Shown here one piece after another: positions 36,523 to 45,657 of a DNA stretch of 64,000 nucleotides. The position numbers and the translations under genes were made by a program. The stretch is from Dokdonia sp. Hel_I_53 (GTDB lineage Bacteria > Bacteroidota > Bacteroidia > Flavobacteriales > Flavobacteriaceae), in NCBI RefSeq assembly GCF_007827465.1, contig NZ_VISL01000001.1:1350501-1414500 (forward strand). Reading direction: 5' to 3'. The first letter of the stretch is position 1, and every line of letters begins with the position of its first letter. Below the pieces are notes generated by a model. That model was not told where the DNA came from. It made no database searches and was given only the letters and a program-made list of their open reading frames with translations.

Positions 36523-37683
36523 ATGAAATATTTTCAAATTCTAGCAACAACCCTACTCTCTACTGTCTTACTAACTTCTTGTTCTGACGATTTCACTGAA
36601 GTGACTACAGAACCTGTCGAAATCGAAGTATCAAATGATATAACAGGCGCCGAAGAAGCTTTCCCTGGACAAACCGGGCGTATAGAATCCATGTATGATG
36701 GACTTAACCAAATAAAACTAACAAGTATAAATGACACCTACGTTTTTGAAGGTGATATCTTATTTAAAAAAGACCAGCTTAAACACGATTTAGGTGACTC
36801 ACAACAACGTAGTACAGGGCGCACAAGTGGCCGATGGGCAAATAATACAGTGTATTATGCTATTGACCCTGCATTACCTAATCAAACAAGAGTGTATGAT
36901 GCTATAGCAAATTGGGAAGCAAATACGTCCGTACGATTTGTGCAACGTACATCAGAAAACGACTATGTATATTTTACTCCTGGAGGAGGTTGTTCCTCTT
37001 ACGTAGGCCGCATAGGCGGACGTCAAGAAATATCTCTTGCTAGTGGTTGTACAACAGGAAGCACTATCCATGAGATAGGACATGCTGTAGGTTTGTGGCA
37101 TGAGCAAAGTCGCGTTGATCGTGATGAGTATATCACAATAAATTTTGACAATATACAAGCTGGTGTTGAGTATAATTTCTTAACCTACGTAGCTCAAGGA
37201 CAAGATGGTACAGAGTTTACAGACGCATTAGACTTTAACTCTGTAATGCTATATAGCTCGTATGCTTTTAGTGGAAATGGTCAGCCTACGATTACAAAAC
37301 TTGACGGATCTACATATAGCACTAACCGTAGCGGACTTTCATCTGGAGATATTGCTGGTATTAATCAGATGTATCCTGGAGATGGAGGAAACGGTGGCGA
37401 TGGTGGCAGCTCAGATGTGTGTGATGGAATCGCAGCATACAACGGCAGCATAAGTTATAACATTGGAGATCGCGTTACTTATCAAGGCGGAGCTTACGAA
37501 AGAGTCTCTGGAGGATGGAATTATCTAGGAGAATGTACCGTCACAGAACCTGCAGATATTTGTGAGGGAGTTGCTCCATATCAAGGTGGTGTCTCTTACA
37601 GCGTAGGTGATCTTGTTACTTACCAAGGCTACCTGTATGAACGTAGAACTTATAACTGGTCGCGTATAGGTCAGTGCGGATAA
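36523..37683 (+). CDS. Astacin-family (M12A) zinc metallopeptidase lipoprotein with two C-terminal carbohydrate-binding-like repeats
   Basis: 386 residues, starting at MKYFQILATTLL. Lipobox LLTSC gives lipid-anchored Cys20. A propeptide-like region (to about 95) precedes the astacin domain: zinc site HEIGHAVGLWHE (His183, 187, 193) and Met-turn SVMLYSSYAF. A Gly/Asp-rich linker leads to two 43-residue repeats (about 301-343 and 345-386), each C-G-A-Y-x-YxxGDxVTYQGxxYER-W-GxC, resembling chitin-binding type 3 (CBM5/12) modules. Likely a surface protease that docks on glycan-rich substrates. Confidence 0.88.
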   Translation: MKYFQILATTLLSTVLLTSCSDDFTEVTTEPVEIEVSNDITGAEEAFPGQTGRIESMYDGLNQIKLTSINDTYVFEGDILFKKDQLKHDLGDSQQRSTGRTSGRWANNTVYYAIDPALPNQTRVYDAIANWEANTSVRFVQRTSENDYVYFTPGGGCSSYVGRIGGRQEISLASGCTTGSTIHEIGHAVGLWHEQSRVDRDEYITINFDNIQAGVEYNFLTYVAQGQDGTEFTDALDFNSVMLYSSYAFSGNGQPTITKLDGSTYSTNRSGLSSGDIAGINQMYPGDGGNGGDGGSSDVCDGIAAYNGSISYNIGDRVTYQGGAYERVSGGWNYLGECTVTEPADICEGVAPYQGGVSYSVGDLVTYQGYLYERRTYNWSRIGQCG

Positions 37684-37713
37684 ACTCAACCCCCTATACT
37701 TTTTAATTAGTAA

Positions 37714-37747
37714 GAAAGCCACTTTTCAAAAAAGTGGCTTTTTTTTC
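37714..37747 (+). terminator. Terminator of the astacin gene
   Basis: AAGCCACTTTT and AAAAGTGGCTT arms followed by a T-run. Confidence 0.88.
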
Positions 37748-37862
37748 ATTTGAATATGTGCTCTCATAAATCTTCCTTAATACTGGGTTAATTTTGCTAT
37801 AAACCCACCGATTAATTAGAATGATTAGGACATATTTGTACATACCAATCTAAATAAATATT

Positions 37863-39386
37863 ATGGCCATTCTAGGTACCCTTATAAAAAGCGCAATTGA
37901 CTTAAAGGACTCACTCACAAGTGATGCAAATCCTATTGAAGAGCAACAAAATGTTCTAAAAAATCTTCTTGATACCGCAAAAGATACCGCATTCGGTAAG
38001 TATTACGGATTTACTCAACTACTAGAAGAAGAGGATTTGAATTCCGCTTTCGCGAAAGCGATTCCCTATCACGACTATACTCAAATGAATGAAAAATGGT
38101 GGGAACGTATTAAAGAGGGAGTAGAGGATATTACATGGCCAGGAAAACCAAATTACTTTGCGTTAAGCAGTGGTACAACTGGTAAGAAAAGTAAAAGAAT
38201 ACCAGTAACAGATGATATGGTTGCAGCTATTAGAAGTACGAGCCTTGCACAAGTATCTGCACTAGCTCATTATGACCTACCAGCAGACTTTTTTGACAAA
38301 GAGGTAATGGCGCTAGGAAGCTCTACAGATCTAAGTGAGCACGATGAGTTTCTAGAAGGTGAGATAAGTGGTATTACAGCAAGTAACATTCCCTTTTGGT
38401 TTAAGGGCTTTTACAAACCTGGAGAAGATATCGCAAAAATTGACAACTGGGATGAACGGGTAAAAACAATAGCAGAGCGTGCAAAAACTTGGGATATAGG
38501 AGCTTTAAGTGGCATTCCTTCATGGATGGAGCTTATGCTTAAGGAAGTAATAGCATACCACAAAGTTGATACTATACATGATATCTGGCCCAATCTTGAA
38601 GTATTTACAAGTGGAGGTGTAGCATTTCAACCTTATGAAAAGAGTTTTAGACAATTACTTAATCGTGACATCACGATTATAGATACTTACCTAGCTTCAG
38701 AAGGTTTCATGGCGTACCAAAGCAGACCAGAAACAACTGCAATGAAACTTTCTACAGATGCAGGTATTTATTTTGAGTTTGTACCTTTTAAGCCAGAATA
38801 CATTAACGATGATGGGTCATTATCTCAAGATGCTCCTGCATTATCACTTAAGGATGTAAAAAAAGACGTTGATTATGTACTTATTATAAGTACAGTCTCT
38901 GGAACCTGGAGATATCTCATAGGTGATACGATTGCTTTTACTGATGTAGACCGCGCTGAAATTAAAATAACTGGACGTACAAAATTCTTTTTAAATGTTG
39001 TTGGGTCACAACTCTCTGTAAATAAAATGGAGGATGCCTTGAGAGATTTAGAAAAATCATTTGATATTGAGATTCCTGAATTCACACTAAGTGCAAAAAA
39101 GATTGATGGAGAATTTTATCACTGCTGGTATCTAGGAACGACTACTTCTGTAAGTGAAAATGAACTTGCAGAGGCTTTAGACAAGTCTTTGAAAGAAGCA
39201 AATAAAAATTATGGCGTGGCTAGAGGGAAATCTTTAAAAGGTGTCAAAGTAACAGTTATCAATCCTGAGGTATTTCACGAATGGAGCGGGGCCAATAAGA
39301 AAAAAGGAGGGCAAGTTAAAATGGAGAAAGTCATGGGAGAAGAAAAATTTGCCGAATTCGAAGATTTTGTAAAAAAGCAATTATAA
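37863..39386 (+). CDS. GH3 auxin-responsive promoter family protein
   Basis: 507 residues of the ANL adenylate-forming superfamily. The ATP-binding motif is YFALSSGTTGKKSKRIPVT, followed by VFTSGGVAFQPYEKSF, IDTYLASEGFMAYQ and WRYLIGDTIAFTDVDRAEIKITGRTKFFLNVVG. Plant GH3 enzymes join amino acids to acyl acids; bacterial homologues are uncharacterised acyl-adenylating or amidating enzymes. A palindrome copy encodes AFAKA at residues 62-66. Confidence 0.9.
   Translation: MAILGTLIKSAIDLKDSLTSDANPIEEQQNVLKNLLDTAKDTAFGKYYGFTQLLEEEDLNSAFAKAIPYHDYTQMNEKWWERIKEGVEDITWPGKPNYFALSSGTTGKKSKRIPVTDDMVAAIRSTSLAQVSALAHYDLPADFFDKEVMALGSSTDLSEHDEFLEGEISGITASNIPFWFKGFYKPGEDIAKIDNWDERVKTIAERAKTWDIGALSGIPSWMELMLKEVIAYHKVDTIHDIWPNLEVFTSGGVAFQPYEKSFRQLLNRDITIIDTYLASEGFMAYQSRPETTAMKLSTDAGIYFEFVPFKPEYINDDGSLSQDAPALSLKDVKKDVDYVLIISTVSGTWRYLIGDTIAFTDVDRAEIKITGRTKFFLNVVGSQLSVNKMEDALRDLEKSFDIEIPEFTLSAKKIDGEFYHCWYLGTTTSVSENELAEALDKSLKEANKNYGVARGKSLKGVKVTVINPEVFHEWSGANKKKGGQVKMEKVMGEEKFAEFEDFVKKQL
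38046..38059. repeat. Iterated palindrome GCTTTCGCGAAAGC, copy 9
   Basis: Exact copy in the GH3-family gene, read as AFAKA. Confidence 0.95.
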
Positions 39387-39404
39387 TACCTAAAAGAGGT
39401 ACAT

Positions 39405-39446
39405 AAGAAAAGCGTTATAGATTAATATCTATAACGCTTTTCTTTT
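39405..39446. terminator. Bidirectional terminator
   Basis: Long perfect hairpin: AAGAAAAGCGTTATAGAT and its complement around a TAAT loop, between the converging GH3 and metallopeptidase genes. Confidence 0.92.
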
Positions 39447-39463
39447 ACAAATTAATTTGAATC

Positions 39464-40144
39464 TTAATTATGTTCGTGTTCTAACATATGCATCACTTCC
39501 TCTGGAGACATGTAAAGACTACGTAGACGTTCTTTATAAAGTTCTGATATGTTAGCATGTTCTAAAATAAAGTTCTTTGTTTTTAAAATATAAGTACCCA
39601 TACCGTGTGTGATAGCATAGACATCTGCCGTACGCTCTACTTCTCTTATATGAGCACCAGAATAAAGATATTTTATACCAAAGATTAACATCCCAAAACT
39701 AGAACGCTCTCTATAATCCATAACATGTCCTAGCTCGTGACCAAGCCACCCAGTCACAACATCATTAGGTACATCAGAAAATTTGAGCTCATCTTGATCA
39801 ATTAAAATATTTCTTGATATTAATATTATGTAACTGCGCTTTTTTCTAGATTTGAAAAAACTAGCCCAAGTGGGTTGGGCTTGCATAGTTGACTTTTTTA
39901 TATTTTCCTTAAATTGAAATGTAATTTCCGTGTCCCACAACTCAGGATAATGATTAAGCGCTAAGATGGCTTCATCATAAATTTCTTCTGGAATTGTTTT
40001 ATTTTCCAAGTTAAGTGTACTGTCTTCTATCTCCACGATTTCTTTTTCATCCATAGATTCAAAATAGGGTTTATCAACATCTTGCGCTGTTAATGCGATA
40101 CTAAAATTAGTTATTAAAATGAAAAATCTAGTGCGTATCTTCAT
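39464..40144 (-). CDS. Secreted M48-like zinc metallopeptidase
   Basis: 226 residues with a signal peptide ending near ALTAQ. The zinc site is GHELGHVMDYRE (HExxH), and the third ligand is likely the Glu of REVERTADVYAITHG, a gluzincin pattern as in M48 peptidases. There is no membrane anchor. Specific substrate unknown. Its start is 15 bases from the divergent DUF6503-like gene, so the promoters overlap. Confidence 0.8.
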   Translation of the reverse strand: MKIRTRFFILITNFSIALTAQDVDKPYFESMDEKEIVEIEDSTLNLENKTIPEEIYDEAILALNHYPELWDTEITFQFKENIKKSTMQAQPTWASFFKSRKKRSYIILISRNILIDQDELKFSDVPNDVVTGWLGHELGHVMDYRERSSFGMLIFGIKYLYSGAHIREVERTADVYAITHGMGTYILKTKNFILEHANISELYKERLRSLYMSPEEVMHMLEHEHN

Positions 40145-40159
40145 AGTTAAAACATAGGT

Positions 40160-40882
40160 ATGAAAAAAATGTTGATTTTGGAACTGATATGCTGTTTAGC
40201 TTTCGCGAAAGCGGTTACCGCTCAACAACCAAACTCTGTTTCTCAAATAACAGGCCAAGAGTTACTAAACAAAGTTATTGCTTTTCATGACCCAGCAAAT
40301 AAATGGCCTTCCTTTAAAGGAACTTTTACAATTCTCTTAGAAAGCCCAAAGATGCAACCACGAAAAAGCACCGTAACTCTTAATTTACCAGAGGAGTATT
40401 TTAAGCTTGTTGAAAATAGAAATGGTAAGATTTCTACAAAAGAAGTTTCTGAAGAATGTTGTATTCTCTCTGATAAAGATATGCCTCCCACTAAAACAGC
40501 TCTAGATGATGATGTTTGTAAGCGAGCGCTTATGCTCAAAAATTATTATACTTACCTCTATGGACTTCCTATGAAACTAAGAGATCCAGGCACCATAATA
40601 AATCCTATAGTGTTGATTAAAAATTTTAAAGGAAAAGAATACCTTACTCTCCGTGTAACTTATAACGAGGAAGTAGGCAGTGATAACTGGGAGTTTTATT
40701 TTAATCCAAAAACTTACGCTATGGAGGCTTATCGTTTTTTTAAAGGGGATGATAGATCTACTGGAGAATACATACTTTTGACAGGATTAAAGGTTATTAA
40801 CGGAATTAAAATGCCAGAAAATCGAGCTTGGTATTACAATAAAGATAACGGCTACCTTGGAACAGATAAACTCATTCATTAA
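40160..40882 (+). CDS. Exported DUF6503-like protein
   Basis: 240 residues. The signal peptide MKKMLILELICCLAFAKAVTAQQ contains AFAKA (residues 14-18) encoded by a palindrome copy; its A-K-A can serve as a signal peptidase site, or cleavage may fall after TA. The mature protein has a LolA/outer-membrane lipoprotein-sorting style beta pattern (YLTLRVTYNEEVGSDNWEFYFNPKTYAMEAYRFFKGD). The family name is from memory of similar flavobacterial proteins; role unknown. Confidence 0.7.
   Translation: MKKMLILELICCLAFAKAVTAQQPNSVSQITGQELLNKVIAFHDPANKWPSFKGTFTILLESPKMQPRKSTVTLNLPEEYFKLVENRNGKISTKEVSEECCILSDKDMPPTKTALDDDVCKRALMLKNYYTYLYGLPMKLRDPGTIINPIVLIKNFKGKEYLTLRVTYNEEVGSDNWEFYFNPKTYAMEAYRFFKGDDRSTGEYILLTGLKVINGIKMPENRAWYYNKDNGYLGTDKLIH
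40199..40212. repeat. Iterated palindrome GCTTTCGCGAAAGC, copy 10
   Basis: Exact copy in the signal peptide region of the exported protein gene, read as AFAKA. Confidence 0.95.
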
Positions 40883-40918
40883 AATTATAACCCCTAGAAC
40901 TAATAAACTTCTGTCAAC

Positions 40919-41467
40919 TTACTTATTGGAAGCTTGTAAGATAGTTTGATTATAGTTAGAAGTGCGGTAATATTCATCTTTTAGACTCTCTGCAAATTCT
41001 TTTACTTCTTTATAATGGCTATAGCTTGGATTAAGTCCATCTTGAAAGTTTTCTGCCGTTATTAGTAATATCACATACCACCTATTCCACTCACTACTAT
41101 AGATGTCTCTTAAAACAGCCTCATTCCCATTTGATTCTCGTTTTGCGTCAATAAGTATAGGGATAAGGTTAATGGTTTGTGTTTTTTTATCTGTCTCATA
41201 AAAAGATATATAAAACTGCTTTTCGTTAATAATTACAGGCACATTAGATTGCACATACTGATAATTTAGATTGTATTTTGTGTTGATATAGTGATAGAAT
41301 TCGTCTGCTTTTTTTGAGTCTGTAAAAATATAAGCATATCTGTTAGGTAGTTTACGCTTAAACTTTTTTGCTCTAATTATTTTACCATTCTCTAAATCTG
41401 GAGCTATAGCTGTGGGAATACAAGATGTTACTATTAAAAAAAGTACTAAAAGTAACGTTGCTTTCAT
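40919..41467 (-). CDS. Uncharacterised lipoprotein
   Basis: 182 residues, starting at MKATLLLVLFLIVTSC; lipobox IVTSC. The longer frame starts 29 residues earlier without a reason. The basic segment RAKKFKRKLPNR follows, then a mixed alpha/beta domain with many aromatic residues. I do not recognise a family. Confidence 0.65.
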   Translation of the reverse strand: MKATLLLVLFLIVTSCIPTAIAPDLENGKIIRAKKFKRKLPNRYAYIFTDSKKADEFYHYINTKYNLNYQYVQSNVPVIINEKQFYISFYETDKKTQTINLIPILIDAKRESNGNEAVLRDIYSSEWNRWYVILLITAENFQDGLNPSYSHYKEVKEFAESLKDEYYRTSNYNQTILQASNK

Positions 41468-41555
41468 ATGGTAAGTGATTTCTTTATGAGCAACAATAAC
41501 AATGCCTAAAATAAACAGCTTACTCTCAAAAAATGATGGTATATGTTTAAGCATA

Positions 41556-41587
41556 AAAAGTCCTTGCTATTTACAGCAAGGACTTTT
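41556..41587 (-). terminator. Terminator of the rplU-rpmA operon
   Basis: AAAAGTCCTTGCT and AGCAAGGACTTTT arms, 27 bases after the rpmA stop. Confidence 0.85.
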
Positions 41588-41613
41588 AAATGAGTAAGAT
41601 ATCATCTTAACTA

Positions 41614-41874
41614 CTATGCCTCAAAAGGCACAATAGAAACATAAGATTTATTATCTTTTTTCTTCTGGAATTTTACCACACCATCCACTCTAGCGTGAAG
41701 TGTATGATCTTTTCCTCCGTACACATTTTCACCTGGGTGATGTGTATTACCTCTTTGACGTACGATGATGTTTCCTGCGATAGCAGCCTGTCCTCCAAAA
41801 ATCTTTACACCTAAGCGTTTTGATTCTGATTCACGACCGTTCTTAGAACTACCAACTCCTTTTTTGTGAGCCAT
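41614..41874 (-). CDS. rpmA: Large-subunit ribosomal protein L27
   Basis: 86 residues. The start [24 protein letters not shown] and [16 protein letters not shown] are diagnostic. The N-terminal tail reaches the peptidyl transferase centre. No N-terminal cleavage extension, unlike Firmicutes. Second gene of the rplU-rpmA operon. Confidence 0.97.
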   Translation of the reverse strand: MAHKKGVGSSKNGRESESKRLGVKIFGGQAAIAGNIIVRQRGNTHHPGENVYGGKDHTLHARVDGVVKFQKKKDNKSYVSIVPFEA

Positions 41875-41931
41875 CTTTTTTCGGTTTTAGGATCCTGAGT
41901 TACTCAGGATGTATTATACTTTGGGGAAAGA

Positions 41932-42591
41932 TTATTTTCTTCCTCCGTCTAAATTGTCTTGTAATTCTTTAAGCTCGTCCCACTTACCTTCTGCAGCTAA
42001 TGCAGCTTGCTCTGGCCAAGTGTTTGCTACTAAAGACGCAAGTCTTGAGCTTGCTTCTGCTAAAGCAGCCTCAATCTCCTCTGGTTTTGCTTTTGCTACT
42101 TTTGCAAAAGTATCCATCCCTGCATTTACCATAGCTTCAGCAGCCTTTGGCCCTACACCTTCAATTTTTTTCAAATCGTCAGCTTTGCTAGCTTTTTTAG
42201 AAGCAGCAGCCTTCTTAGGAGCGGCAGCTTTTTCGTCAGCTTTTTTAGTTTCTTTCTTAGGAGCAGCTTTTTTCTTTCCAGAAGTAGCAATACTCTCAAT
42301 TACGATTTCAGTAAGAGACTGACGGTGACCATTTTTAACACGGTATCCTTTACGTCTTTTCTTTTTGAAAACGATTACTTTGTCACCTTTAAGGTGTCTT
42401 AAGACTTTAGCTCCTACTAGAGCTCCGTCTATAGCTGGGGCGCCTAAAGTGATGCTATCTCCATCACCTACTAAAAGAACTTTGTCGAAATCGACTTTTT
42501 TTCCTTCTTCAGTTGATAGGCGATTAACAAAGACTTTTTGGTCTTTTGCAACTTTAAATTGCTGCCCTGCTATCTCTACAATTGCGTACAT
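41932..42591 (-). CDS. rplU: Large-subunit ribosomal protein L21 with a C-terminal helix-hairpin-helix extension
   Basis: 219 residues, about twice the usual 103. Residues 1-103 are a normal L21 (MYAIVEIAGQQFKV, FKKKRRKGYRVKNGHRQSLTEI). A Lys/Ala-rich linker (about 105-140) follows, then a domain beginning ADDLKKIEGVGPKAAEAMVNAGMDTF, a helix-hairpin-helix pattern like those of DNA repair proteins. The tail is known in Bacteroidota L21; its role is unknown, perhaps RNA or DNA contact outside the ribosome. Confidence 0.92.
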   Translation of the reverse strand: MYAIVEIAGQQFKVAKDQKVFVNRLSTEEGKKVDFDKVLLVGDGDSITLGAPAIDGALVGAKVLRHLKGDKVIVFKKKRRKGYRVKNGHRQSLTEIVIESIATSGKKKAAPKKETKKADEKAAAPKKAAASKKASKADDLKKIEGVGPKAAEAMVNAGMDTFAKVAKAKPEEIEAALAEASSRLASLVANTWPEQAALAAEGKWDELKELQDNLDGGRK

Positions 42592-42653
42592 AGCGATTAA
42601 TTAAATATGTTGTTACACTAATAATAACTCAAATCATATGATTTAAGCGGGTG

Positions 42654-42661
42654 CAAATATA
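42654..42661 (-). promoter_or_regulatory. Promoter of rplU-rpmA (-7 motif TATATTTG)
   Basis: TAnnTTTG match on the minus strand 62 bases upstream of rplU. ATTG, one base off the -33 TTTG, lies 19 bases further (42681-42684). Confidence 0.55.
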
Positions 42662-42835
42662 CTTCTAATCTTTTAATTTACAATACTTGTATGGTAATTT
42701 TTAAAGACAATTATAATAAAACCATCATTTACATTAAAGCATAATTGATATTTAAATTTTGGTTTTTCTTAACAATTAGCTTGCGGTTTATCGTATTTAA
42801 CAATAGTTTTGACGAATAAACACAAAATTTAAATA

Positions 42836-43420
42836 ATGAAAACTATTAAATTGAGCATCTCTTTGTTTCTAGCGGCAATTACTTTTGCATCTTGTTCATC
42901 TGATGATGATAATTCTTTTAACATTGATGAGAGTCTTATTGTAGGAGAATGGACAATTACTGATTTTGATTATGATGTTGACACTACAACAAGCTTTGAA
43001 GGTCAATCTATAACTGCATCTGCAACTGCCGTAGGATCAAATTTTGATTATAATATAATTTTCAATAAAGACAATACATTGGTTGCAGATGGATCTTACG
43101 ATGTAACGCTTGAAACAACAGTCGCTGGACAATCAGTAGGTACAGAAACAACAACCGTAAGTAATATTGAAACTTCAGGTGAGTGGAGTATAGATGGAGA
43201 CCAATTAACTTTTTCTGGGTTTACAACAGGAGATATGAATAACAATGGTTTTGGAGATGATGTAAGTAAATCTACGTCCACTATTACTATCTTAAACGAA
43301 AACACGCTTCAAATTGTTAGTGACTTTGAAGATTTAGAGGGCTCAGGTTCAGATTTACCTGATGGAGCTGAACTTTCTGTTACAGGATCAGCTGTTATGA
43401 CTTTGAGTAGAGTTAATTAA
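42836..43420 (+). CDS. Lipocalin-like lipoprotein
   Basis: 194 residues. Signal sequence with lipobox FASC followed by an acidic SSDDD export/surface-like stretch. Then LIVGEWTITDFDYD and FNKDNTLVADGSYDV, the start pattern of lipocalin-like domains of Bacteroidota. Asp residues after the Cys often direct surface exposure in this phylum. Ligand unknown. Confidence 0.75.
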   Translation: MKTIKLSISLFLAAITFASCSSDDDNSFNIDESLIVGEWTITDFDYDVDTTTSFEGQSITASATAVGSNFDYNIIFNKDNTLVADGSYDVTLETTVAGQSVGTETTTVSNIETSGEWSIDGDQLTFSGFTTGDMNNNGFGDDVSKSTSTITILNENTLQIVSDFEDLEGSGSDLPDGAELSVTGSAVMTLSRVN

Positions 43421-43457
43421 TCATAACAATTATTTAAAACAGTCTACTTTTTATCCT

Positions 43458-43492
43458 AAAAGCCACACATATATAATGAGTGGCTTTTTTTT
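43458..43492 (+). terminator. Terminator of the lipocalin-like gene
   Basis: AAAAGCCAC and GTGGCTTTT arms with a 13-base loop and a T-run. Confidence 0.8.
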
Positions 43493-43507
43493 GATACACC
43501 GTAGTAA

Positions 43508-43996
43508 TTATCCGCGTATGGAATCACCCCTGTCCTTTAGTATTTTATTTGTCCCCTGTGTGTTCCAACTGGGTTTGAATAATTGCATAAAACATAGAGC
43601 TAAGCATATTGCAGATGCAAAACCACAAATGGCTACTGTAAAGATTACCGCACCTATGCTCGTGTTATAGGTTTTTTGCCAAGGACCTATCATTCCGTCT
43701 AAAAATTCTGGATTAATATTCCCTGCGTAAAGAGCAAAAAATCCTGTAAATAATAGTGTCGCTATAAACCCAGAGACAACCCCATTAACTAGCCCGTCTG
43801 AATATGAAAAAGACGCACCTTTACGGATCTTGGTGTATTTAATCACTTCAAAAATTCCAAAGCCTACAATAACCCCATTAAACAAGGAAAAGAGTACTTG
43901 GGTATGTAAGTCAAAAAGAGATAGTATTAAAAAGTATGCTATAAGTCCCGCAGCCATTGCTATGGCAAATCTAATAGGCATTGTAAATCTTGACAT
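43508..43996 (-). CDS. DUF4199-like membrane protein
   Basis: 162 residues with four hydrophobic helices (about 10-30, 32-50, 70-93, 110-140). The pattern GASFSYSDGLVNGVVSGFIATLLFTGFFALYAGNINPEFLD resembles DUF4199 proteins of Bacteroidota. No functional residues are evident. Confidence 0.65.
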   Translation of the reverse strand: MSRFTMPIRFAIAMAAGLIAYFLILSLFDLHTQVLFSLFNGVIVGFGIFEVIKYTKIRKGASFSYSDGLVNGVVSGFIATLLFTGFFALYAGNINPEFLDGMIGPWQKTYNTSIGAVIFTVAICGFASAICLALCFMQLFKPSWNTQGTNKILKDRGDSIRG

Positions 43997-44086
43997 AATG
44001 TTTATTTTTATTTACATAAAGATAAACAAAATCAAAATTCAATTATGCCAAGTAGCTGTTAAATAGTAGGGTATAAAAAATCAAAC

Positions 44087-44620
44087 TTAAAGTAATTTAC
44101 TATATAGATCCCAAACCACCACACCACAGGAAACAGAAATATTAAGTGAATGCTTGGTCCCAACTTGTGGGATTTCTATCACTGCATTTGACAAAGACAC
44201 GATCTCTTGTTGAACTCCTTTCACTTCATTCCCAAACACTACTGCATATTTTTTATGTGAAGATGGCTCAAACTCGTTAAGCATGATTGCATCCTCTGCT
44301 TGCTCCACAGCACAGATTTGAACCCCTTCATTTTGTAACTTTCGCGTAAGCGTAACCACATCTTCTACATACTCCCAAGAAACGGAATCTGTAGCTCCTA
44401 AGGCGGTTTTTTGAATATCCCGATGCGGTGGAGAGGCTGTAATACCACAGAGATAGATTTTTTCAATAAGAAAAGCATCTGCTGTACGAAAAACAGAGCC
44501 CACATTATTGAGACTTCTTATATTATCTAAAATAATGATAATAGGAGTTTTTACAGCTTCCTTAAAATCTGTAATAGATTTACGAGTGAGCTCGCTATTT
44601 TTCAGCTTTCGGTTATTCAT
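44087..44620 (-). CDS. SPOUT-family RNA methyltransferase (TrmH/SpoU)
   Basis: 177 residues. The three SPOUT motifs are visible: NVGSVFRTADAF, YAVVFGNEVKGV and IPQVGTKHSLNISVSCGVVVWDL. It should be a 2'-O-ribose methyltransferase acting on tRNA or rRNA; without an N-terminal substrate domain the target is open. Co-directional with era, 27 bases downstream. A near copy of the palindrome (12 of 14) is at 44338-44351. Confidence 0.9.
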   Translation of the reverse strand: MNNRKLKNSELTRKSITDFKEAVKTPIIIILDNIRSLNNVGSVFRTADAFLIEKIYLCGITASPPHRDIQKTALGATDSVSWEYVEDVVTLTRKLQNEGVQICAVEQAEDAIMLNEFEPSSHKKYAVVFGNEVKGVQQEIVSLSNAVIEIPQVGTKHSLNISVSCGVVVWDLYSKLL

Positions 44621-44647
44621 AATTACAGCAGGAACATCCTTTTAATT

Positions 44648-45532
44648 TTATTTCTGATTGTAACCAAAACGTTTGAGCTGGCGTTCACTGCTTCTCCAGT
44701 TTTTATTCACTTTTACATATAATTCAAGATGAACTTGTTTTCCAAAAAACTTTTCGAGATCTTTTCTTGCCTCTACTCCCACTCTTTTGAGAGCACTTCC
44801 TTTATGACCAATAATAATCCCTTTTTGACTCTCGCGCTCTACCATGATAACGGCGCGCATACGGATAATTTCTTCCTCTTCAAAAAATTCTTCGGTATCA
44901 ATCTCTACAGCATAAGGTATTTCCTTCTTATAGTGAAGTAAGATTTTTTCTCTTATAATCTCATTTACAAAAAAGCGCTCAGGCTTATCAGTAAGCTGAT
45001 CTTTAGGATAAAAAGCTGGTGACTCTGGTAATAGTTCAATAATTCTATTGAAAACTTGTGGAACCCCAAAGTTTTCTAATGCAGAAATTGCAAATACCTC
45101 AGCATTAGGCACTTTTTCTGTCCATAATGTAAGCGCTTCATTAAGTAACGTTTCATCACCTTTATCAATCTTGTTTATGAGTAATAACACAGGGATTTTT
45201 GCGGAGCGTATCTTATTAAAAAAAGCCTCGTCCTTAAGCTCCTTTTCTCCTAGTTCTACGATATACAATAGCACATCTGCATCTTCAAAGGCACTTTTTA
45301 CAAAATCCATCATAGAGGCTTGCAACTCATATGCTGGTTTTATAATACCAGGCGTATCACTTAATATCATTTGGAAATCCTCACCATTTACAATCCCTAA
45401 GATACGGTGACGTGTCGTTTGAGCTTTAGAAGTAATAATACTCAAACGCTCCCCTACAAAAGCATTCATAAGTGTACTTTTCCCAACATTTGGGTTTCCT
45501 ATAATATTTACAAATCCTGCTTTATGAGCCAT
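44648..45532 (-). CDS. era: GTPase Era
   Basis: 294 residues from MAHKAGFVNIIGNPNVGKS (an ATG 9 bases upstream is possible). G1 GNPNVGKS, G3 SDTPGI, G4 INKID and the C-terminal KH domain (RVGVEARKDLEKFFGKQVHLELYVKV) are intact. It binds the 3' end of 16S rRNA and assists small-subunit maturation. Flanked by two SPOUT methyltransferase genes. Confidence 0.97.
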   Translation of the reverse strand: MAHKAGFVNIIGNPNVGKSTLMNAFVGERLSIITSKAQTTRHRILGIVNGEDFQMILSDTPGIIKPAYELQASMMDFVKSAFEDADVLLYIVELGEKELKDEAFFNKIRSAKIPVLLLINKIDKGDETLLNEALTLWTEKVPNAEVFAISALENFGVPQVFNRIIELLPESPAFYPKDQLTDKPERFFVNEIIREKILLHYKKEIPYAVEIDTEEFFEEEEIIRMRAVIMVERESQKGIIIGHKGSALKRVGVEARKDLEKFFGKQVHLELYVKVNKNWRSSERQLKRFGYNQK

Positions 45533-45634
45533 AACTAACATCTTTTACGCAAAGATACTTTAATGAAAGCATTTTGAGGCAGCCATGAGGTCAAGAAACT
45601 GACTCAAAGCAGTAGATCTCAGGTAATATTACAG

Positions 45635-45654
45635 TACGCTTTCGCGAAAGCGTA
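45635..45654. repeat. Iterated palindrome copy 11, extended to 20 bp
   Basis: The core at 45638-45651 with symmetrical TAC/GTA flanks. It ends 3 bases before the stop codon of the next minus-strand gene. Confidence 0.95.
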
Positions 45655-45657
45655 AAA

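Noticed and set aside
42130-42280. Low-complexity repeat
   Set aside because: It is the Lys/Ala-rich linker of the L21 protein on the minus strand, not a DNA repeat.
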